Below are positions 53,529 to 62,350 of a stretch of 64,000 bases of DNA, one piece after another. The notes under the pieces were generated by a model. It did no database searches, had not been told where the DNA came from, and was given only the letters and a program-made list of their open reading frames with translations. A program made the translations under genes and the position numbers. Positions within the stretch are counted from its first letter, which is position 1. The number at the start of each line of letters is the position of its first letter. Source of the stretch: Prauserella cavernicola (GTDB lineage Bacteria; Actinomycetota; Actinomycetes; Mycobacteriales; Pseudonocardiaceae); contig NZ_JAENJH010000004.1 in the NCBI RefSeq assembly GCF_016595675.1, positions 372,001 to 436,000 of the forward strand, in the 5' to 3' direction.

Positions 53529-54389
53529 GTGAGTCTGTATCGGGACACCGGCGTGGTGCTGCGGCTGCACAAGCTCGGTGAGGCCGACCGCATCGTCACG
53601 ATGCTCAGCCGGCGGCACGGCAAGGTCCGTGCGGTCGCCAAGGGCGTCCGGCGCACCACGTCGCGGTTCGGTGCCCGGCTCGAACCGTTCAACCACGTCG
53701 ACACGCAGTTCTACACGGGCCGCACGCTCGACGTCATCACGCAGGTCGAGACGATCGACGCGTTCGCGCTGCCGATCGTCGGTGACTACCAGCGCTACAC
53801 CTCGGCGGTCGCGATCACCGAGACCGCCGACCGGCTCACCGCCGAGGAGGGCGAGCCCGCGCTCAAGCTGTATCTGCTGGTCGTGGGCGCACTGCGGGCG
53901 CTGGCGGACGGGCAGCGGGACTCGTCGCTGGTGCTCGACGCCTTCTTCCTGAGAGCGATGGCGTTCGCGGGCTGGGAGCCCGCCATCACGGAGTGTGCCC
54001 GGTGCGGCGAGCCCGGCCCGCACCACGCGTTCAACGTTCAGGCAGGCGGCTCGCTGTGCGGCCGGTGCCGCACGCCCGGTTCGGTGCATCCCGCTCCCGA
54101 GGTGCTGGTCCTGCTGGCCGCGCTGCTGCACGGCGACTGGCCGGTGGCAGAGGGATCGCTCGCGGGCGCGCGCCGCGACGCGAGCGGGCTGGTCGCGGCG
54201 CACCTGCAGTGGCATCTGGAGCGTCAGCTGCGCTCGCTGCCCTTCGTCGAACGCCGTGCCCGCGAGGCTCCGATCACCGGCGCGTTAGGGTCGGACGCGA
54301 TGTCGGGCGACACGGAGGTGACAGGTGCGGCGCAGGGGACGCGAGGAAGCGGCGTCACTGAAGGCGTTCCAGGAGGTCCGGGCGCCTGA
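53529..54389 (+). CDS. recO: DNA repair protein RecO
   Basis: A 286-residue recombination mediator loading RecA through RecR. It begins with an OB-fold ([23 protein letters not shown]). The zinc finger has C156, C159 (ECARC) and C177, C180 (CGRC). The C-terminus extends about 35 residues beyond the family core ([19 protein letters not shown]) and overlaps uppS by 65 bp, so the tail is probably read-through rather than functional. GTG start, 27 bp after era. Confidence 0.95.
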   Translation: MSLYRDTGVVLRLHKLGEADRIVTMLSRRHGKVRAVAKGVRRTTSRFGARLEPFNHVDTQFYTGRTLDVITQVETIDAFALPIVGDYQRYTSAVAITETADRLTAEEGEPALKLYLLVVGALRALADGQRDSSLVLDAFFLRAMAFAGWEPAITECARCGEPGPHHAFNVQAGGSLCGRCRTPGSVHPAPEVLVLLAALLHGDWPVAEGSLAGARRDASGLVAAHLQWHLERQLRSLPFVERRAREAPITGALGSDAMSGDTEVTGAAQGTRGSGVTEGVPGGPGA

Positions 54390-55158
54390 CCCGCACCCGT
54401 CCGGCGATCGCCCGCCGCGGATCCCGGCCGAGCTGGTGCCCAACCACGTCGCGCTGGTGATGGACGGCAACGGCCGGTGGGCCAACCAGCGCGGACTGCC
54501 CCGGATCGAGGGTCACAAGCGCGGTGAGGCCGTGATGATCGACGTGGCCAGCGGCGCCGTCGAGCTGGGCGTGAAGTGGTTGTCGGTCTACGCCTTCTCC
54601 ACCGAGAACTGGAAGCGCAGCCCCGACGAGGTGCGCTTTCTCATGGGCTTCAACCGCGACACCATCCGCCGTCAGGTCGACTACCTCGGCTCCATCGGCG
54701 TGCGGATCCGCTGGGCGGGCCGCACGCCGAAGCTGTGGCGCAGCGTGATCAAGGAGCTGCAGGCCGCGGAGGAGAAGACCAAGCACAACACGCTGCTCAA
54801 CATGACGATGTGCGTGAACTACGGCGGCAGGGCCGAGATCGGCGACGCGGCCAGGCGCATCGCCAAGCTCGTCGCCGCGGGCGAGCTCAACCCGGACAAA
54901 GTGGACGAGCGCACACTCGCGAAGTACCTGTACCAGCCCGAGATGCCGGACGTGGACCTGTTCCTACGGCCCTCCGGCGAGCTGCGGACGTCGAACTTCC
55001 TGCTGTGGCAGTCGGCCTACGCCGAGTTCGTCTTCCAGGACACGCTCTTTCCCGACTTCGACCGACGCAAGCTGTGGCAGGCGTGCCTGGAGTACGCCAA
55101 GCGCGATCGCCGCTTCGGCGGCGCCGTGGACGCCGCCACGAAGGGAGCCAAGGCATGA
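54325..55158 (+). CDS. uppS: Isoprenyl transferase (polyprenyl diphosphate synthase)
   Basis: A 277-residue cis-prenyltransferase making the long-chain polyprenyl diphosphate carrier for cell-wall synthesis. The hallmark [12 protein letters not shown] (catalytic D47) is followed by [31 protein letters not shown] and [20 protein letters not shown]. It is the orthologue, by position, of mycobacterial decaprenyl diphosphate synthase. GTG start 54325 with GGAGGTG about 8 bp upstream inside recO. Overlaps the next gene by 4 bp. Confidence 0.95.
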   Translation: MRRRGREEAASLKAFQEVRAPDPHPSGDRPPRIPAELVPNHVALVMDGNGRWANQRGLPRIEGHKRGEAVMIDVASGAVELGVKWLSVYAFSTENWKRSPDEVRFLMGFNRDTIRRQVDYLGSIGVRIRWAGRTPKLWRSVIKELQAAEEKTKHNTLLNMTMCVNYGGRAEIGDAARRIAKLVAAGELNPDKVDERTLAKYLYQPEMPDVDLFLRPSGELRTSNFLLWQSAYAEFVFQDTLFPDFDRRKLWQACLEYAKRDRRFGGAVDAATKGAKA

Positions 55159-55562
55159 CGACCGAGGCAGCTGACACCGCGGAACTGCTCACGTCGGCGA
55201 AACAGGCGCTGGAGACCTATCTCGAGGTCCGCGTCGACGACGACGGCACGCTCACGTTCGCGCACTCCGACGTGCCGTGCGTGGTACAGGCCATGCGCCT
55301 GGCCGACGGGCTGGCCGTGCTGAGCCTGACCTGCGTGGTGGGCTGGGATCTGCCCGACGACGCCGCGCTCGCCGCCGCGGTCGCCGAACGCGCCGGACAG
55401 GGCCTGTTCGGCACGCTCGGGATCGTCCACTCCGAACGCGGAGTGGACCTGACGCTGCGCTACGCGTTCCCCGCACAGGGCCTCGACGTCGCTCCGCTGG
55501 GCACGCTGCTGATGCTCGTGGTGTCCACCGCGTCGCAGGTGCGCACCGAACTACTCGGCTAG
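55155..55562 (+). CDS. Unknown small acidic protein after uppS
   Basis: I do not recognise this 135-residue protein with certainty. It is acidic and alternates helices and strands ([57 protein letters not shown]). The profile recalls YbjN/type III secretion chaperone-like folds, which is only a guess. It is coupled to uppS by ATGA and to the permease gene by a one-base overlap. Confidence 0.75.
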   Translation: MTTEAADTAELLTSAKQALETYLEVRVDDDGTLTFAHSDVPCVVQAMRLADGLAVLSLTCVVGWDLPDDAALAAAVAERAGQGLFGTLGIVHSERGVDLTLRYAFPAQGLDVAPLGTLLMLVVSTASQVRTELLG

Positions 55563-56566
55563 TGGGCGAGACCGCGCCCACCCGGCCGGAGCGGCGGCTG
55601 CGCATCACCTCGGTCGAGGTGCTGTGCGTGGTGCTGCTGGTCGCGATCCTCGGTCAGTCGTGGCTGCAGTCGGTGTTCGACTCGCCCGCGCTGCGCACGG
55701 GCGCGACCGTGTTCGTGGCGGTGTGCGTGCAGGCATTGCCGTTCCTGGTGCTCGGCGTGCTGATCAGCGGAGCCATCGCGGCGTTCGTGCCCGCCAGGGT
55801 GCTGCACAGGGTCCTGCCGCGCCGCGAGAGCGCGGCCGTGGGCGTCGCCGGGGTCTCCGGCGTCGCGCTCGCGGGGTGTGAGTGCGCGTCGGTGCCGGTG
55901 GCGCGCAGGCTCATCGGCCAGGGCGTCGCCCCGGCGGCGGCGCTGACGTTCCTGCTCGCCGCGCCCGCGGTGAACCCGGTGGTGATCGTGTCCACCGCCG
56001 TCGCGTTCCCCGGCGAGCCGGGCATGGTGCTGGCGCGCTTCGTCGGCTCCCTGTTCACCGCGATGATCATGGGCTGGCTGTGGATTCGCTGGGGCAAGCT
56101 CGAGTGGATCGCCGAGCGGGCGCTGCGCAGGCTGCCCGAGGTCGAGGGCCGCGATCGGTGGAAGACCTTCGCCGAGACGGCACGTGCCGACCTGGTGGAC
56201 GCGGGCGGGTTCCTCGTGCTCGGCGCTCTGGTGTCGGCCGCGCTGGGCGTGCTCGTGCCGGGGGAGTGGTTCGGCGCGCTCGGCGACCAGCTGGTGCTGG
56301 GGATCCTCGTGATGGCGATCCTGGCCGTGGTGCTGTCGCTGTGCAGTGAGGCCGACGCGTTCGTCGCGGCGTCGCTGTCGGCGCTGCCGTTGCTGCCGAG
56401 GCTCGTGTTCCTCGTCGTGGGCCCCGCGGTGGACCTGAAGCTGTTCGCGCTGCAGGCGGGCACGTTCGGCAGGCCGTTCGCACTGCGGTTCGCGCCGGCG
56501 ACGTTCGTGGTGTCGGTGGTCTGCGGGGTCGTGGCAGGGCTGCTCTTCCTCGGAGGTGCGCGGTGA
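55562..56566 (+). CDS. YraQ/DUF318-type permease
   Basis: A 334-residue membrane protein with about eight helices. Two halves carry cysteine-containing membrane motifs, LAGCECASVPVARRL and LSLCSEADAFVAASLS, hallmark of the DUF318/YraQ permeases that may handle metal ions, arsenic or small sulfur compounds. A cytosolic loop separates the halves (ALRRLPEVEGRDRWKTF). The GTG at 55562 overlaps the preceding stop by one base. Paired with the TIGR03943-type gene (4-bp overlap) and close to zinc regulators, it may take part in metal homeostasis. Confidence 0.87.
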   Translation: MGETAPTRPERRLRITSVEVLCVVLLVAILGQSWLQSVFDSPALRTGATVFVAVCVQALPFLVLGVLISGAIAAFVPARVLHRVLPRRESAAVGVAGVSGVALAGCECASVPVARRLIGQGVAPAAALTFLLAAPAVNPVVIVSTAVAFPGEPGMVLARFVGSLFTAMIMGWLWIRWGKLEWIAERALRRLPEVEGRDRWKTFAETARADLVDAGGFLVLGALVSAALGVLVPGEWFGALGDQLVLGILVMAILAVVLSLCSEADAFVAASLSALPLLPRLVFLVVGPAVDLKLFALQAGTFGRPFALRFAPATFVVSVVCGVVAGLLFLGGAR

Positions 56567-57279
56567 GGCGCGAGACGCAGAACATCCTGCTGTTGCTGCT
56601 GGGCGGCGCGCTGCTGAAGATCGCGCTCACCGGCGACTACCTGCGCTACGTCAAACCGGCGCACCAGCCGTGGTTGCTCGGAGCGGGCGCGGTGACGGTG
56701 CTGCTCGGCGCCGTCGCGATCGTGCGCGACGTGCTCGCCGCGCGGGAGCGGCCAGGCACGCTGCTGCCCGGACACGAGCACGATCACCCGGCGCGCTCGG
56801 CGTGGTTGCTGATGGTGCCGGTGCTGGCGGTGTTCCTCGTGGCGCCGCCCGCGCTCGGCTCGGACTCGGTGACCCGCACGCGATCCGGCTCGACGGCGGG
56901 TTTCGCGTCGGCGTCGTTCCCGCCGCTGCCGCCGGGCGACCCGCTGCGGATGACGCTCACCGACTTCGTCAGCAGGGCGGGCTGGGACGAGGCGGGCTCG
57001 GTCGACGGACGACGGGTGACGCTGACGGGCTTCGTGGTGCACAACGAGGGCGAGACGTGGCTGGCCCGGATGGTGATCGGCTGCTGCGCCGCCGACGGCT
57101 ATCCGGTGCAGGTCCAGCTCGACGGCGACCAGGCGGACGAGCTGGCCGCGGACACCTGGCTGGAGGTGACGGGCGAGGTCGTGCCGGACGTGAACACGGC
57201 CGAGGCCGGGTACGTCCCCGAGTTCACCGTGGGGACCCTGCGCCAGGTCCCGGCGCCGCGCGATCCCTACGAGTACTGA
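56563..57279 (+). CDS. TIGR03943/DUF1980-type permease partner protein
   Basis: A 238-residue protein that is the common partner of DUF318 permeases. It has an N-terminal helix pair (ILLLLLGGALLKIALTGDYLRY; WLLGAGAVTVLLGAVAIV), a histidine-bearing loop (PGHEHDHPA), a third helix (WLLMVPVLAVFLVAPPAL) and a C-terminal OB-like domain with the conserved MVIGCCAADGYPVQVQL. The C-terminal domain probably faces outside. GTG start. It converges on zur with a 19-bp gap. Confidence 0.88.
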   Translation: MRRETQNILLLLLGGALLKIALTGDYLRYVKPAHQPWLLGAGAVTVLLGAVAIVRDVLAARERPGTLLPGHEHDHPARSAWLLMVPVLAVFLVAPPALGSDSVTRTRSGSTAGFASASFPPLPPGDPLRMTLTDFVSRAGWDEAGSVDGRRVTLTGFVVHNEGETWLARMVIGCCAADGYPVQVQLDGDQADELAADTWLEVTGEVVPDVNTAEAGYVPEFTVGTLRQVPAPRDPYEY

Positions 57280-57298
57280 GCGGCGCCGACCGCGCCGC

Positions 57299-57727
57299 TC
57301 AGCCGCCGTTGCGCTGCGCGCACGCCGAGCAGGTGCCCACGATCTCGATGGTGTGGCTGATGTCCGAGAAACCGTTGCCCGAGGCGATCTTCTCCGCCCA
57401 CCGCTCCACGGCGGGGCCCTCCACCTCGACGGTGAAGCCGCAGTGGCGGCACACCAGGTGATGGTGGTGGTGCTCGGAGCAGCGCCGGTACAGCGCCTCG
57501 CCGGAGTCGGTGCGCAGGACGTCGATCTCGTCGGCGTCCGACAGCGACTGCAACGTCCGGTACACGGTCGTCAGCCCAATGCCCTCGCCGCGTTTGCGCA
57601 GCTCGTCGTAGAGCTCCTGCGCCGAGCGGAAGTCGTCGATCTCGGTGAGCAGCTCGACGACCGCGGCTCGCTGCTTGGTCGCCCTGCGCCCCGGCATCGG
57701 CGCGGGCCCGCGAGTCGCGGATGTCAT
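57299..57727 (-). CDS. zur: Zinc-uptake regulator Zur (FurB, Fur family)
   Basis: A 142-residue Fur-family repressor. Winged helix: RATKQRAAVVELLTEIDDFRSAQELYDELR, with GIGLTTVYRTLQSL as recognition region. Metal sites: HHHHHLVCRHCG and CSAC provide the two structural zinc CxxC pairs plus regulatory histidines. By position (downstream of smtB, next to glyS) it corresponds to mycobacterial FurB/Zur. ATG 57727 overlaps the smtB stop (ATGA), so both are made from the same message. Confidence 0.93.
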   Translation of the reverse strand: MTSATRGPAPMPGRRATKQRAAVVELLTEIDDFRSAQELYDELRKRGEGIGLTTVYRTLQSLSDADEIDVLRTDSGEALYRRCSEHHHHHLVCRHCGFTVEVEGPAVERWAEKIASGNGFSDISHTIEIVGTCSACAQRNGG

Positions 57728-58116
57728 GCCTGGTCCTCCTGCACGTGTGCGACGGCGTCGATCACGATATGCGCCAGGTGATCGTCCACCAGCCGGTACA
57801 CGACCTCCCTGCCCCTGCGCTCGCCGTGGACGACGCCCGCGGCCTTGAGCACGCGCAGGTGCTGGCTGATCAGCGGCTGGGCGACGTCGAGGACGTCGAC
57901 GAGCTCGTGCACGCACCGGTCGGCCTCGCGCAGCTGCAGCACGATCGCGATCCGCACGGGCGCCGCGAGGGCACGCAGCAGCTCTCCCGCGTCGGCGAGC
58001 GTCGTCGCGGGCAGCACCGGGACGGGGGGCTGGTTCTCGCGCACCGGCGAGTGGTCGTGCCGTTCGGCGCCGCCGGGTACGTCCGAGGGCGCCGCGTTCG
58101 GACTCGCCGTCGCCAT
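57724..58116 (-). CDS. smtB: ArsR/SmtB-family metalloregulator
   Basis: A 130-residue ArsR-type repressor. Helix-turn-helix: CVHELVDVLDVAQPLISQHLRVLKAAGVVHGERRGREVVYRL, and C-terminal histidines DDHLAHIVIDAVAHVQ in helix alpha-5 are arranged as in zinc-sensing SmtB (DxH...HxxH/E). The N-terminal 35 residues are disordered with HDH. ATG 58116 is preferred (GGAG 7 bp upstream); an in-frame ATG at 58167 is possible but would include the operator. First gene of the smtB-zur operon. Confidence 0.92.
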   Translation of the reverse strand: MATASPNAAPSDVPGGAERHDHSPVRENQPPVPVLPATTLADAGELLRALAAPVRIAIVLQLREADRCVHELVDVLDVAQPLISQHLRVLKAAGVVHGERRGREVVYRLVDDHLAHIVIDAVAHVQEDQA

Positions 58117-58143
58117 GTGGATCTCCAGCCTTCGGTCGTCTCG

Positions 58144-58257
58144 GGTGATCACCTGATGCCCTCCCATCCTAGTGCGCCTGGGAGAGTGACCCTCAGCCTC
58201 GCGATCGGCGAGCCGGATTCGGTGCCTGGGACTCTCCCACTGCTCCGTTCAGGTGAT
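58144..58257. promoter_or_regulatory. SmtB-type palindrome and inverted TCAGGTGAT pair
   Basis: GGTGATCACC (58144-58153) is a perfect 10-bp palindrome between the -10-like TAGGAT (58170-58165, minus) and the smtB ATG. The 9-mer ATCACCTGA at 58148-58156 recurs inverted as TCAGGTGAT at 58249-58257 before the divergent gene, so one regulator may act on both. Confidence 0.45.
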
Positions 58258-58339
58258 TTGGGGTGCCGAATTGCCCGGTTCCGCCGTCTACATGAGCAAA
58301 GGTGAAACGCTGTCGCGTTGATTCGGGCTGAGGGGACAC

Positions 58340-59401
58340 ATGAGCCGTTTCGTGACCACGCTGGTCGTCTGTGGTGCCGTGCTGGTGGCGGCCGCTCCGG
58401 GAGTGGCGCTGGGGCAGGAGCCGCCGGACGCCGTCGACGAGAATTCCGGACCGGTGGCCTTCGCCAACGTCGCTTCCATGCGCATCGACGGCGACGGTCA
58501 GAGCGGCGCTGGCGGTTCCGTGATCACCGAGACGCAGCGCTCACCGCTGTTGCCCGGCACCTCGACGCTGGCCCAGACGCGCTCCGCGCTGCCGGCCACC
58601 GACGGCGAGCGCGAGGCGGCGGGGCCCAACTACCTGCTGGGCTTCGGCGCGGACAGCGAGGTGCCCGAGGGCGTCTCGCCCCGTGAGCACGCCGTCACCG
58701 CCACGCTGCGGGACACGACGGTGCCCACCGCGACGGCCGAGGCCACCTTCGCGCTCAACGACCTCTCCTCCGACACCCCCGTGGTGGCCGTCGAGGGCGC
58801 GCGCAGCACGGTCGAGTGCGCGACCCCGGACGCCCCGCGCGCCGAGACCACCGCGGAGCGGCTCCTGCTCCTCGACGAGAACGGCGAGCTCAGTCCCGTG
58901 GAGCCGCCGAGCGGCGACGAGCCGGTGACGCGCACCGGCCTGCGGTTCGGCGCGCCCATCGAGGTCGAGGGCGCCGATCCCGGGAAGACCGTGTCCGACG
59001 TCGTGCTCAGCAAGGTGAGCTCGTTCGACCAGCTCGTGCGCCAGGACCAGTGGCGCGACGGTGACGTGACCACCGCCGCGGGCTGGCAGGTGGAGATCGT
59101 CTCCCACGTGAAGGACGCCGAGGGCGCGGATCTGCGCGAGGTGACCACCCGGTTCGTGCTCGGCGGGGTCAGCTGCTCGCTGCCCGCCGGCTTCGAGGCC
59201 GTGACGCCCGGCGGCGGCGAGCAGGAGCCCGCCCGTCCGCAGGTGCCCGTGAAGATCCCGGCAGGCGTGCAGGCCGCGCCGTCCTCGAGTGCCGAGCCGC
59301 TCGGCTGGGCGCTCGTCGGCGGGGGCGTCGTGCTCGGCGCCGCGGCGCTGCTGCTCGTCACGCGCCGCAGGCAGGCGGGCTCCGCCGCGGACGACGCGTG
59401 A
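58340..59401 (+). CDS. Secreted, membrane-anchored protein preceding a class F sortase
   Basis: A 353-residue surface protein of unknown function. A Sec signal peptide (MSRFVTTLVVCGAVLVAAAPGVALGQ) is followed by an acidic beta-rich ectodomain, two cysteines (VECATPD, GVSCSLP), a Pro/Ala-rich stalk (QEPARPQVPVKIPAG) and a single C-terminal membrane helix ending in RRR plus a short tail. It resembles actinobacterial choice-of-anchor-type proteins. I see no LPxTG-like motif. Its stop overlaps the sortase start (GTGA), which indicates that the two work together. GAGGGGA ribosome site. Confidence 0.82.
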   Translation: MSRFVTTLVVCGAVLVAAAPGVALGQEPPDAVDENSGPVAFANVASMRIDGDGQSGAGGSVITETQRSPLLPGTSTLAQTRSALPATDGEREAAGPNYLLGFGADSEVPEGVSPREHAVTATLRDTTVPTATAEATFALNDLSSDTPVVAVEGARSTVECATPDAPRAETTAERLLLLDENGELSPVEPPSGDEPVTRTGLRFGAPIEVEGADPGKTVSDVVLSKVSSFDQLVRQDQWRDGDVTTAAGWQVEIVSHVKDAEGADLREVTTRFVLGGVSCSLPAGFEAVTPGGGEQEPARPQVPVKIPAGVQAAPSSSAEPLGWALVGGGVVLGAAALLLVTRRRQAGSAADDA

Positions 59402-60066
59402 CGGTGCGCCGCCGCGGCGTGCTCGCCGCCGTCCTCGGGGTACTCGCTGTCGCTGCCGTGGCCGCGGGCGTCGTCGTGCTCACGGGCGGCGACGAACCGG
59501 TCGCCGCGCCGCCTCCCGTCTCCACGACGGCCGCGCCGCCTCCGCTGACGTCGACGTCGGTGTCGCCGGTGGAGCTGCGGCCGCAGTCCTCGGCCGCACC
59601 CGCTCCGCGCGTGGCGCCCCAGCAGCCCGGCACGGTCCGGCTGGCCGAGGGCGGCACGGCGACGCTCGTGCGCAAGGAGGTGACTCCGGACGGCACCCTG
59701 CCGATCCCGGACGGCCTCGACGAGGCCACGTGGTGGGGCGCCGAGCTCGGCGCCCCGCAGGGAGTCGCGCTGCTGTCGGGCCACGTCAACTGGGACGGGC
59801 GGACAGGGCCGTTCGACGAGCTGTGGCGTTCGCGCGCGGGCCAGGACGTCACCGTGGTCGACGTCGGAGGGGACCGCTGGGTCTACCGCGTCACCGACGT
59901 GGTGACGCTGCACAAGAACGACCTGCCCGCGCACGCGGAGCGGCTGTTCGACCAGGGTGGTGAGCACCGGCTCGTCCTCGTCACGTGCGGTGGCGACTAC
60001 GTGGGCGGCACGGACGGTTACGAGGACAACCGGATCGTCGTCGCGGAGCTCGTCACCCGTCCGTGA
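59398..60066 (+). CDS. Class F sortase
   Basis: A 222-residue membrane-anchored transpeptidase. One N-terminal helix (RRRGVLAAVLGVLAVAAVAAGVVVL) is followed by a Pro/Thr/Ser-rich linker (to about 75) and the sortase barrel. Catalytic residues are H129 (LLSGHVNWDG), C197 (VLVTCGGDY) and R212 (YEDNRIVV). Class F is the actinobacterial group whose role is poorly defined. GTG start overlapping the upstream surface protein gene, its likely partner or substrate. Confidence 0.92.
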   Translation: MTVRRRGVLAAVLGVLAVAAVAAGVVVLTGGDEPVAAPPPVSTTAAPPPLTSTSVSPVELRPQSSAAPAPRVAPQQPGTVRLAEGGTATLVRKEVTPDGTLPIPDGLDEATWWGAELGAPQGVALLSGHVNWDGRTGPFDELWRSRAGQDVTVVDVGGDRWVYRVTDVVTLHKNDLPAHAERLFDQGGEHRLVLVTCGGDYVGGTDGYEDNRIVVAELVTRP

Positions 60067-60157
60067 ACGCCGCATCCCCAGGGACGAGGGACCCGGCACG
60101 AGGGCTACGCTGGTAGCTCACTGTCATAGCCCAAATCCGCATGCCCCGGAGCGTTGA

Positions 60158-61546
60158 GTGCCCGCCAACACCATCGAGACCGTCGTCAATCTGTGCAAGC
60201 GTCGTGGCTTCGTCTTCCCCTCGGGAGAGATCTACGGCGGTACCCGGTCGGCGTGGGACTACGGGCCGCTCGGCGTGGAGCTCAAGGACAACATCAAGCG
60301 CCAGTGGTGGAAGACCATGGTGCAGAACCGGGACGACGTCGTCGGCCTGGACTCGTCGGTGATCCTGCCGCGCCAGGTGTGGGTCGCCTCCGGGCACGTG
60401 AACGCGTTCAACGACCCGCTCGTCGAGTGCCTCGCCTGCCACCGCCGGTTCCGCTCCGACCAGCTCGCCGAGGAGTACGCCGAGCGCACGGGCACCCCGG
60501 TGAACGAGGAGGACCTCTCCGAGGTCCCGTGCCCGAACTGCGGCAACCGTGGCCAGTACACCGAGCCGCGCGAGTTCAACATGATGCTCAAGACCTTCCT
60601 CGGCCCGGTGGAGTCCGACGAGGGCCTGCACTACCTGCGCCCCGAGACCGCGCAGGGCATCTTCGTGAACTTCCTGAACGTGCAGACCACGTCGCGCAAG
60701 AAGCCGCCGTTCGGCATCGGCCAGATCGGCAAGTCCTTCCGCAACGAGATCACGCCGGGCAACTTCATCTTCCGCACGCGTGAGTTCGAGCAGATGGAGA
60801 TGGAGTTCTTCGTCGAGCCGGGCGAGGACGAGACGTGGCACCAGTACTGGATCGACCTCCGCATGGACTGGTACACCGACCTCGGCATCGAGCGGGAGAA
60901 CCTGCGGACCTTCGAGCACCCGAAGGAAAAGCTCTCGCACTACGCGAAGCGCACGGTCGACATCGAGTACCGGTTCCAGTTCTCCGCCGGCCAGGAGTGG
61001 GGTGAGCTCGAGGGCATCGCGAACCGCACCGACTTCGACCTCACCACGCACTCCAACCACTCCGGCGTGGATCTGTCCTATTTCGACCAGGCTTCCGGTG
61101 AGCGGTACCGGCCGTTCGTCATCGAGCCGGCCGCGGGTGTCGGCAGGCCGATGATGGCGTTCCTGCTCGACGCGTTCACCGAGGACGAGGTGCCCAACGC
61201 CAAGGGCGGCGTCGACAAGCGCACGGTGCTCAAGCTCGACCCGCGCCTGGCGCCGTTCAAGGTCGCCGTTCTGCCGCTGTCGCGGAACTCGGACCTCACA
61301 CCGAAGGCCAAGGACATCGCCGCGATGCTGCGCAAGCACTGGAACGTCGACTTCGACGACGCGCAGTCGATCGGCAAGCGCTACCGCCGCCAGGAAGAGA
61401 TCGGCACGCCGTACTGCGTGACCGTCGACTTCGACTCGCTCGACGACCACGCCGTCACGGTGCGCGAGCGGGACACGATGGCGCAGGAGCGCATCGCCAT
61501 CGACAAGCTCGAGTCCTACCTCGCGGCGCGGCTCATCGGCTGCTGA
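60158..61546 (+). CDS. glyS: Glycine--tRNA ligase
   Basis: A 462-residue class II synthetase of the eukaryote-like alpha2 type. Class II signatures and glycine-pocket segments include [20 protein letters not shown], the zinc-like insertion CLACHRR...[47 protein letters not shown], motif 3 [14 protein letters not shown] and the anticodon-binding end. Charges tRNA-Gly. GTG start with GGAG 7 bp upstream; a possible -10 TACGCT lies at 60106-60111. No T-box leader is seen. Single-gene unit closed by a terminator. Confidence 0.97.
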   Translation: MPANTIETVVNLCKRRGFVFPSGEIYGGTRSAWDYGPLGVELKDNIKRQWWKTMVQNRDDVVGLDSSVILPRQVWVASGHVNAFNDPLVECLACHRRFRSDQLAEEYAERTGTPVNEEDLSEVPCPNCGNRGQYTEPREFNMMLKTFLGPVESDEGLHYLRPETAQGIFVNFLNVQTTSRKKPPFGIGQIGKSFRNEITPGNFIFRTREFEQMEMEFFVEPGEDETWHQYWIDLRMDWYTDLGIERENLRTFEHPKEKLSHYAKRTVDIEYRFQFSAGQEWGELEGIANRTDFDLTTHSNHSGVDLSYFDQASGERYRPFVIEPAAGVGRPMMAFLLDAFTEDEVPNAKGGVDKRTVLKLDPRLAPFKVAVLPLSRNSDLTPKAKDIAAMLRKHWNVDFDDAQSIGKRYRRQEEIGTPYCVTVDFDSLDDHAVTVRERDTMAQERIAIDKLESYLAARLIGC

Positions 61547-61570
61547 GTCCGCTCGCAGCTCCGCTTTACC

Positions 61571-61599
61571 GGGGCCGTCACGCACTGCGTGGCGGCCCC
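61571..61599 (+). terminator. Intrinsic terminator after glyS
   Basis: GGGGCCGTCACGCA and TGCGTGGCGGCCCC pair over 14 positions (one T-G wobble), followed by GAAAAG. It lies 25 bp after the glyS stop. Confidence 0.8.
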
Positions 61600-61699
61600 G
61601 AAAAGTACGGTGTGTCACCAAGTTCCGGCGCGGACGGGGTGTTCGCGGCGGCACATGGCCGCCGTCGGAAGCGGGCAGTGATTTGGTAGAACTGGACGG

Positions 61700-62332
61700 G
61701 TGAGCACTTCAGCGCGCTGGATCCGGAGGACGGTCCTCGGCGTCGTGCTCGTGGCGCTGCTCGTGGTGGGTGGGACGGCGCTGCGCGTCTGGTACGTCGC
61801 GAGGGCCGACGAGCGAACCGCGGTCGACACGATCGTCGTGCTCGGCGCCGCGCAGTACAACGGCGTGCCGTCCAAGATCTTCGAAGCGCGGCTCGAACAC
61901 GCCAAGAACCTGTACGAGTCCGGGGTAGCCGACCGGATCGTCACCTCCGGCGGCAAGGGCGAGGGCGACGCCTACACCGAGGCCGAGGCCGGAGCGAACT
62001 GGTTGGTGGAGCACGGTGTGCCCGCCGAGAGCACGCTTCCGGTGGGGGAGGGCACCGACACGTTGCGCACGTTGCGCGCGGTGGCCGACCAGATCCACGC
62101 CAGGGGCTGGAGCACGGTGGTGCTCGTGAGTGACCCGTGGCACTCGCTGCGGGCGGGCACGATGGCCGAGGACGTCGGGCTCGACGTCTGGCTCTCGCCC
62201 ACCCACAGTGGGCCGGTTGTGCAGACCAGGGAGACGCAGGCGCGCTACATCTTCCGCGAGACCGGAGCGCTGCTGTACTACCGGCTGTCGAAGAACCCGG
62301 CCGACAGCATCGGCGGCACCGGCCTGCGCTAA
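61700..62332 (+). CDS. YdcF/SanA-like (DUF218) membrane protein
   Basis: A 210-residue protein with one N-terminal helix (RRTVLGVVLVALLVVGGTALRVW) and an extracytoplasmic DUF218 domain: DTIVVLGAAQYNGVPSKIFEARLEHAKNLY, IVTSGGKGEG, EAGANWLVEHGVPAESTL and VVLVSDPWHSLRAGTMAEDVGL. Family members (SanA, ElyC) affect envelope integrity; biochemical activity is unknown. GTG start 7 nt after TAGAAC, so a leaderless message is possible. It precedes dgt by 18 bp. Confidence 0.88.
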   Translation: MSTSARWIRRTVLGVVLVALLVVGGTALRVWYVARADERTAVDTIVVLGAAQYNGVPSKIFEARLEHAKNLYESGVADRIVTSGGKGEGDAYTEAEAGANWLVEHGVPAESTLPVGEGTDTLRTLRAVADQIHARGWSTVVLVSDPWHSLRAGTMAEDVGLDVWLSPTHSGPVVQTRETQARYIFRETGALLYYRLSKNPADSIGGTGLR

Positions 62333-62336
62333 CGAA

Positions 62337-62342
62337 TACAGT
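62337..62342 (+). promoter_or_regulatory. -10-like hexamer before dgt
   Basis: TACAGT is 8 nt before the ATG of dgt and no ribosome site is visible. Near-leaderless transcription is plausible. Confidence 0.4.
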
Positions 62343-62350
62343 GGCGTTCG

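Noticed and set aside
60067-60157. T-box leader for glyS
   Set aside because: The gap is only 91 bp and lacks the T-box core sequence and a following terminator/antiterminator.
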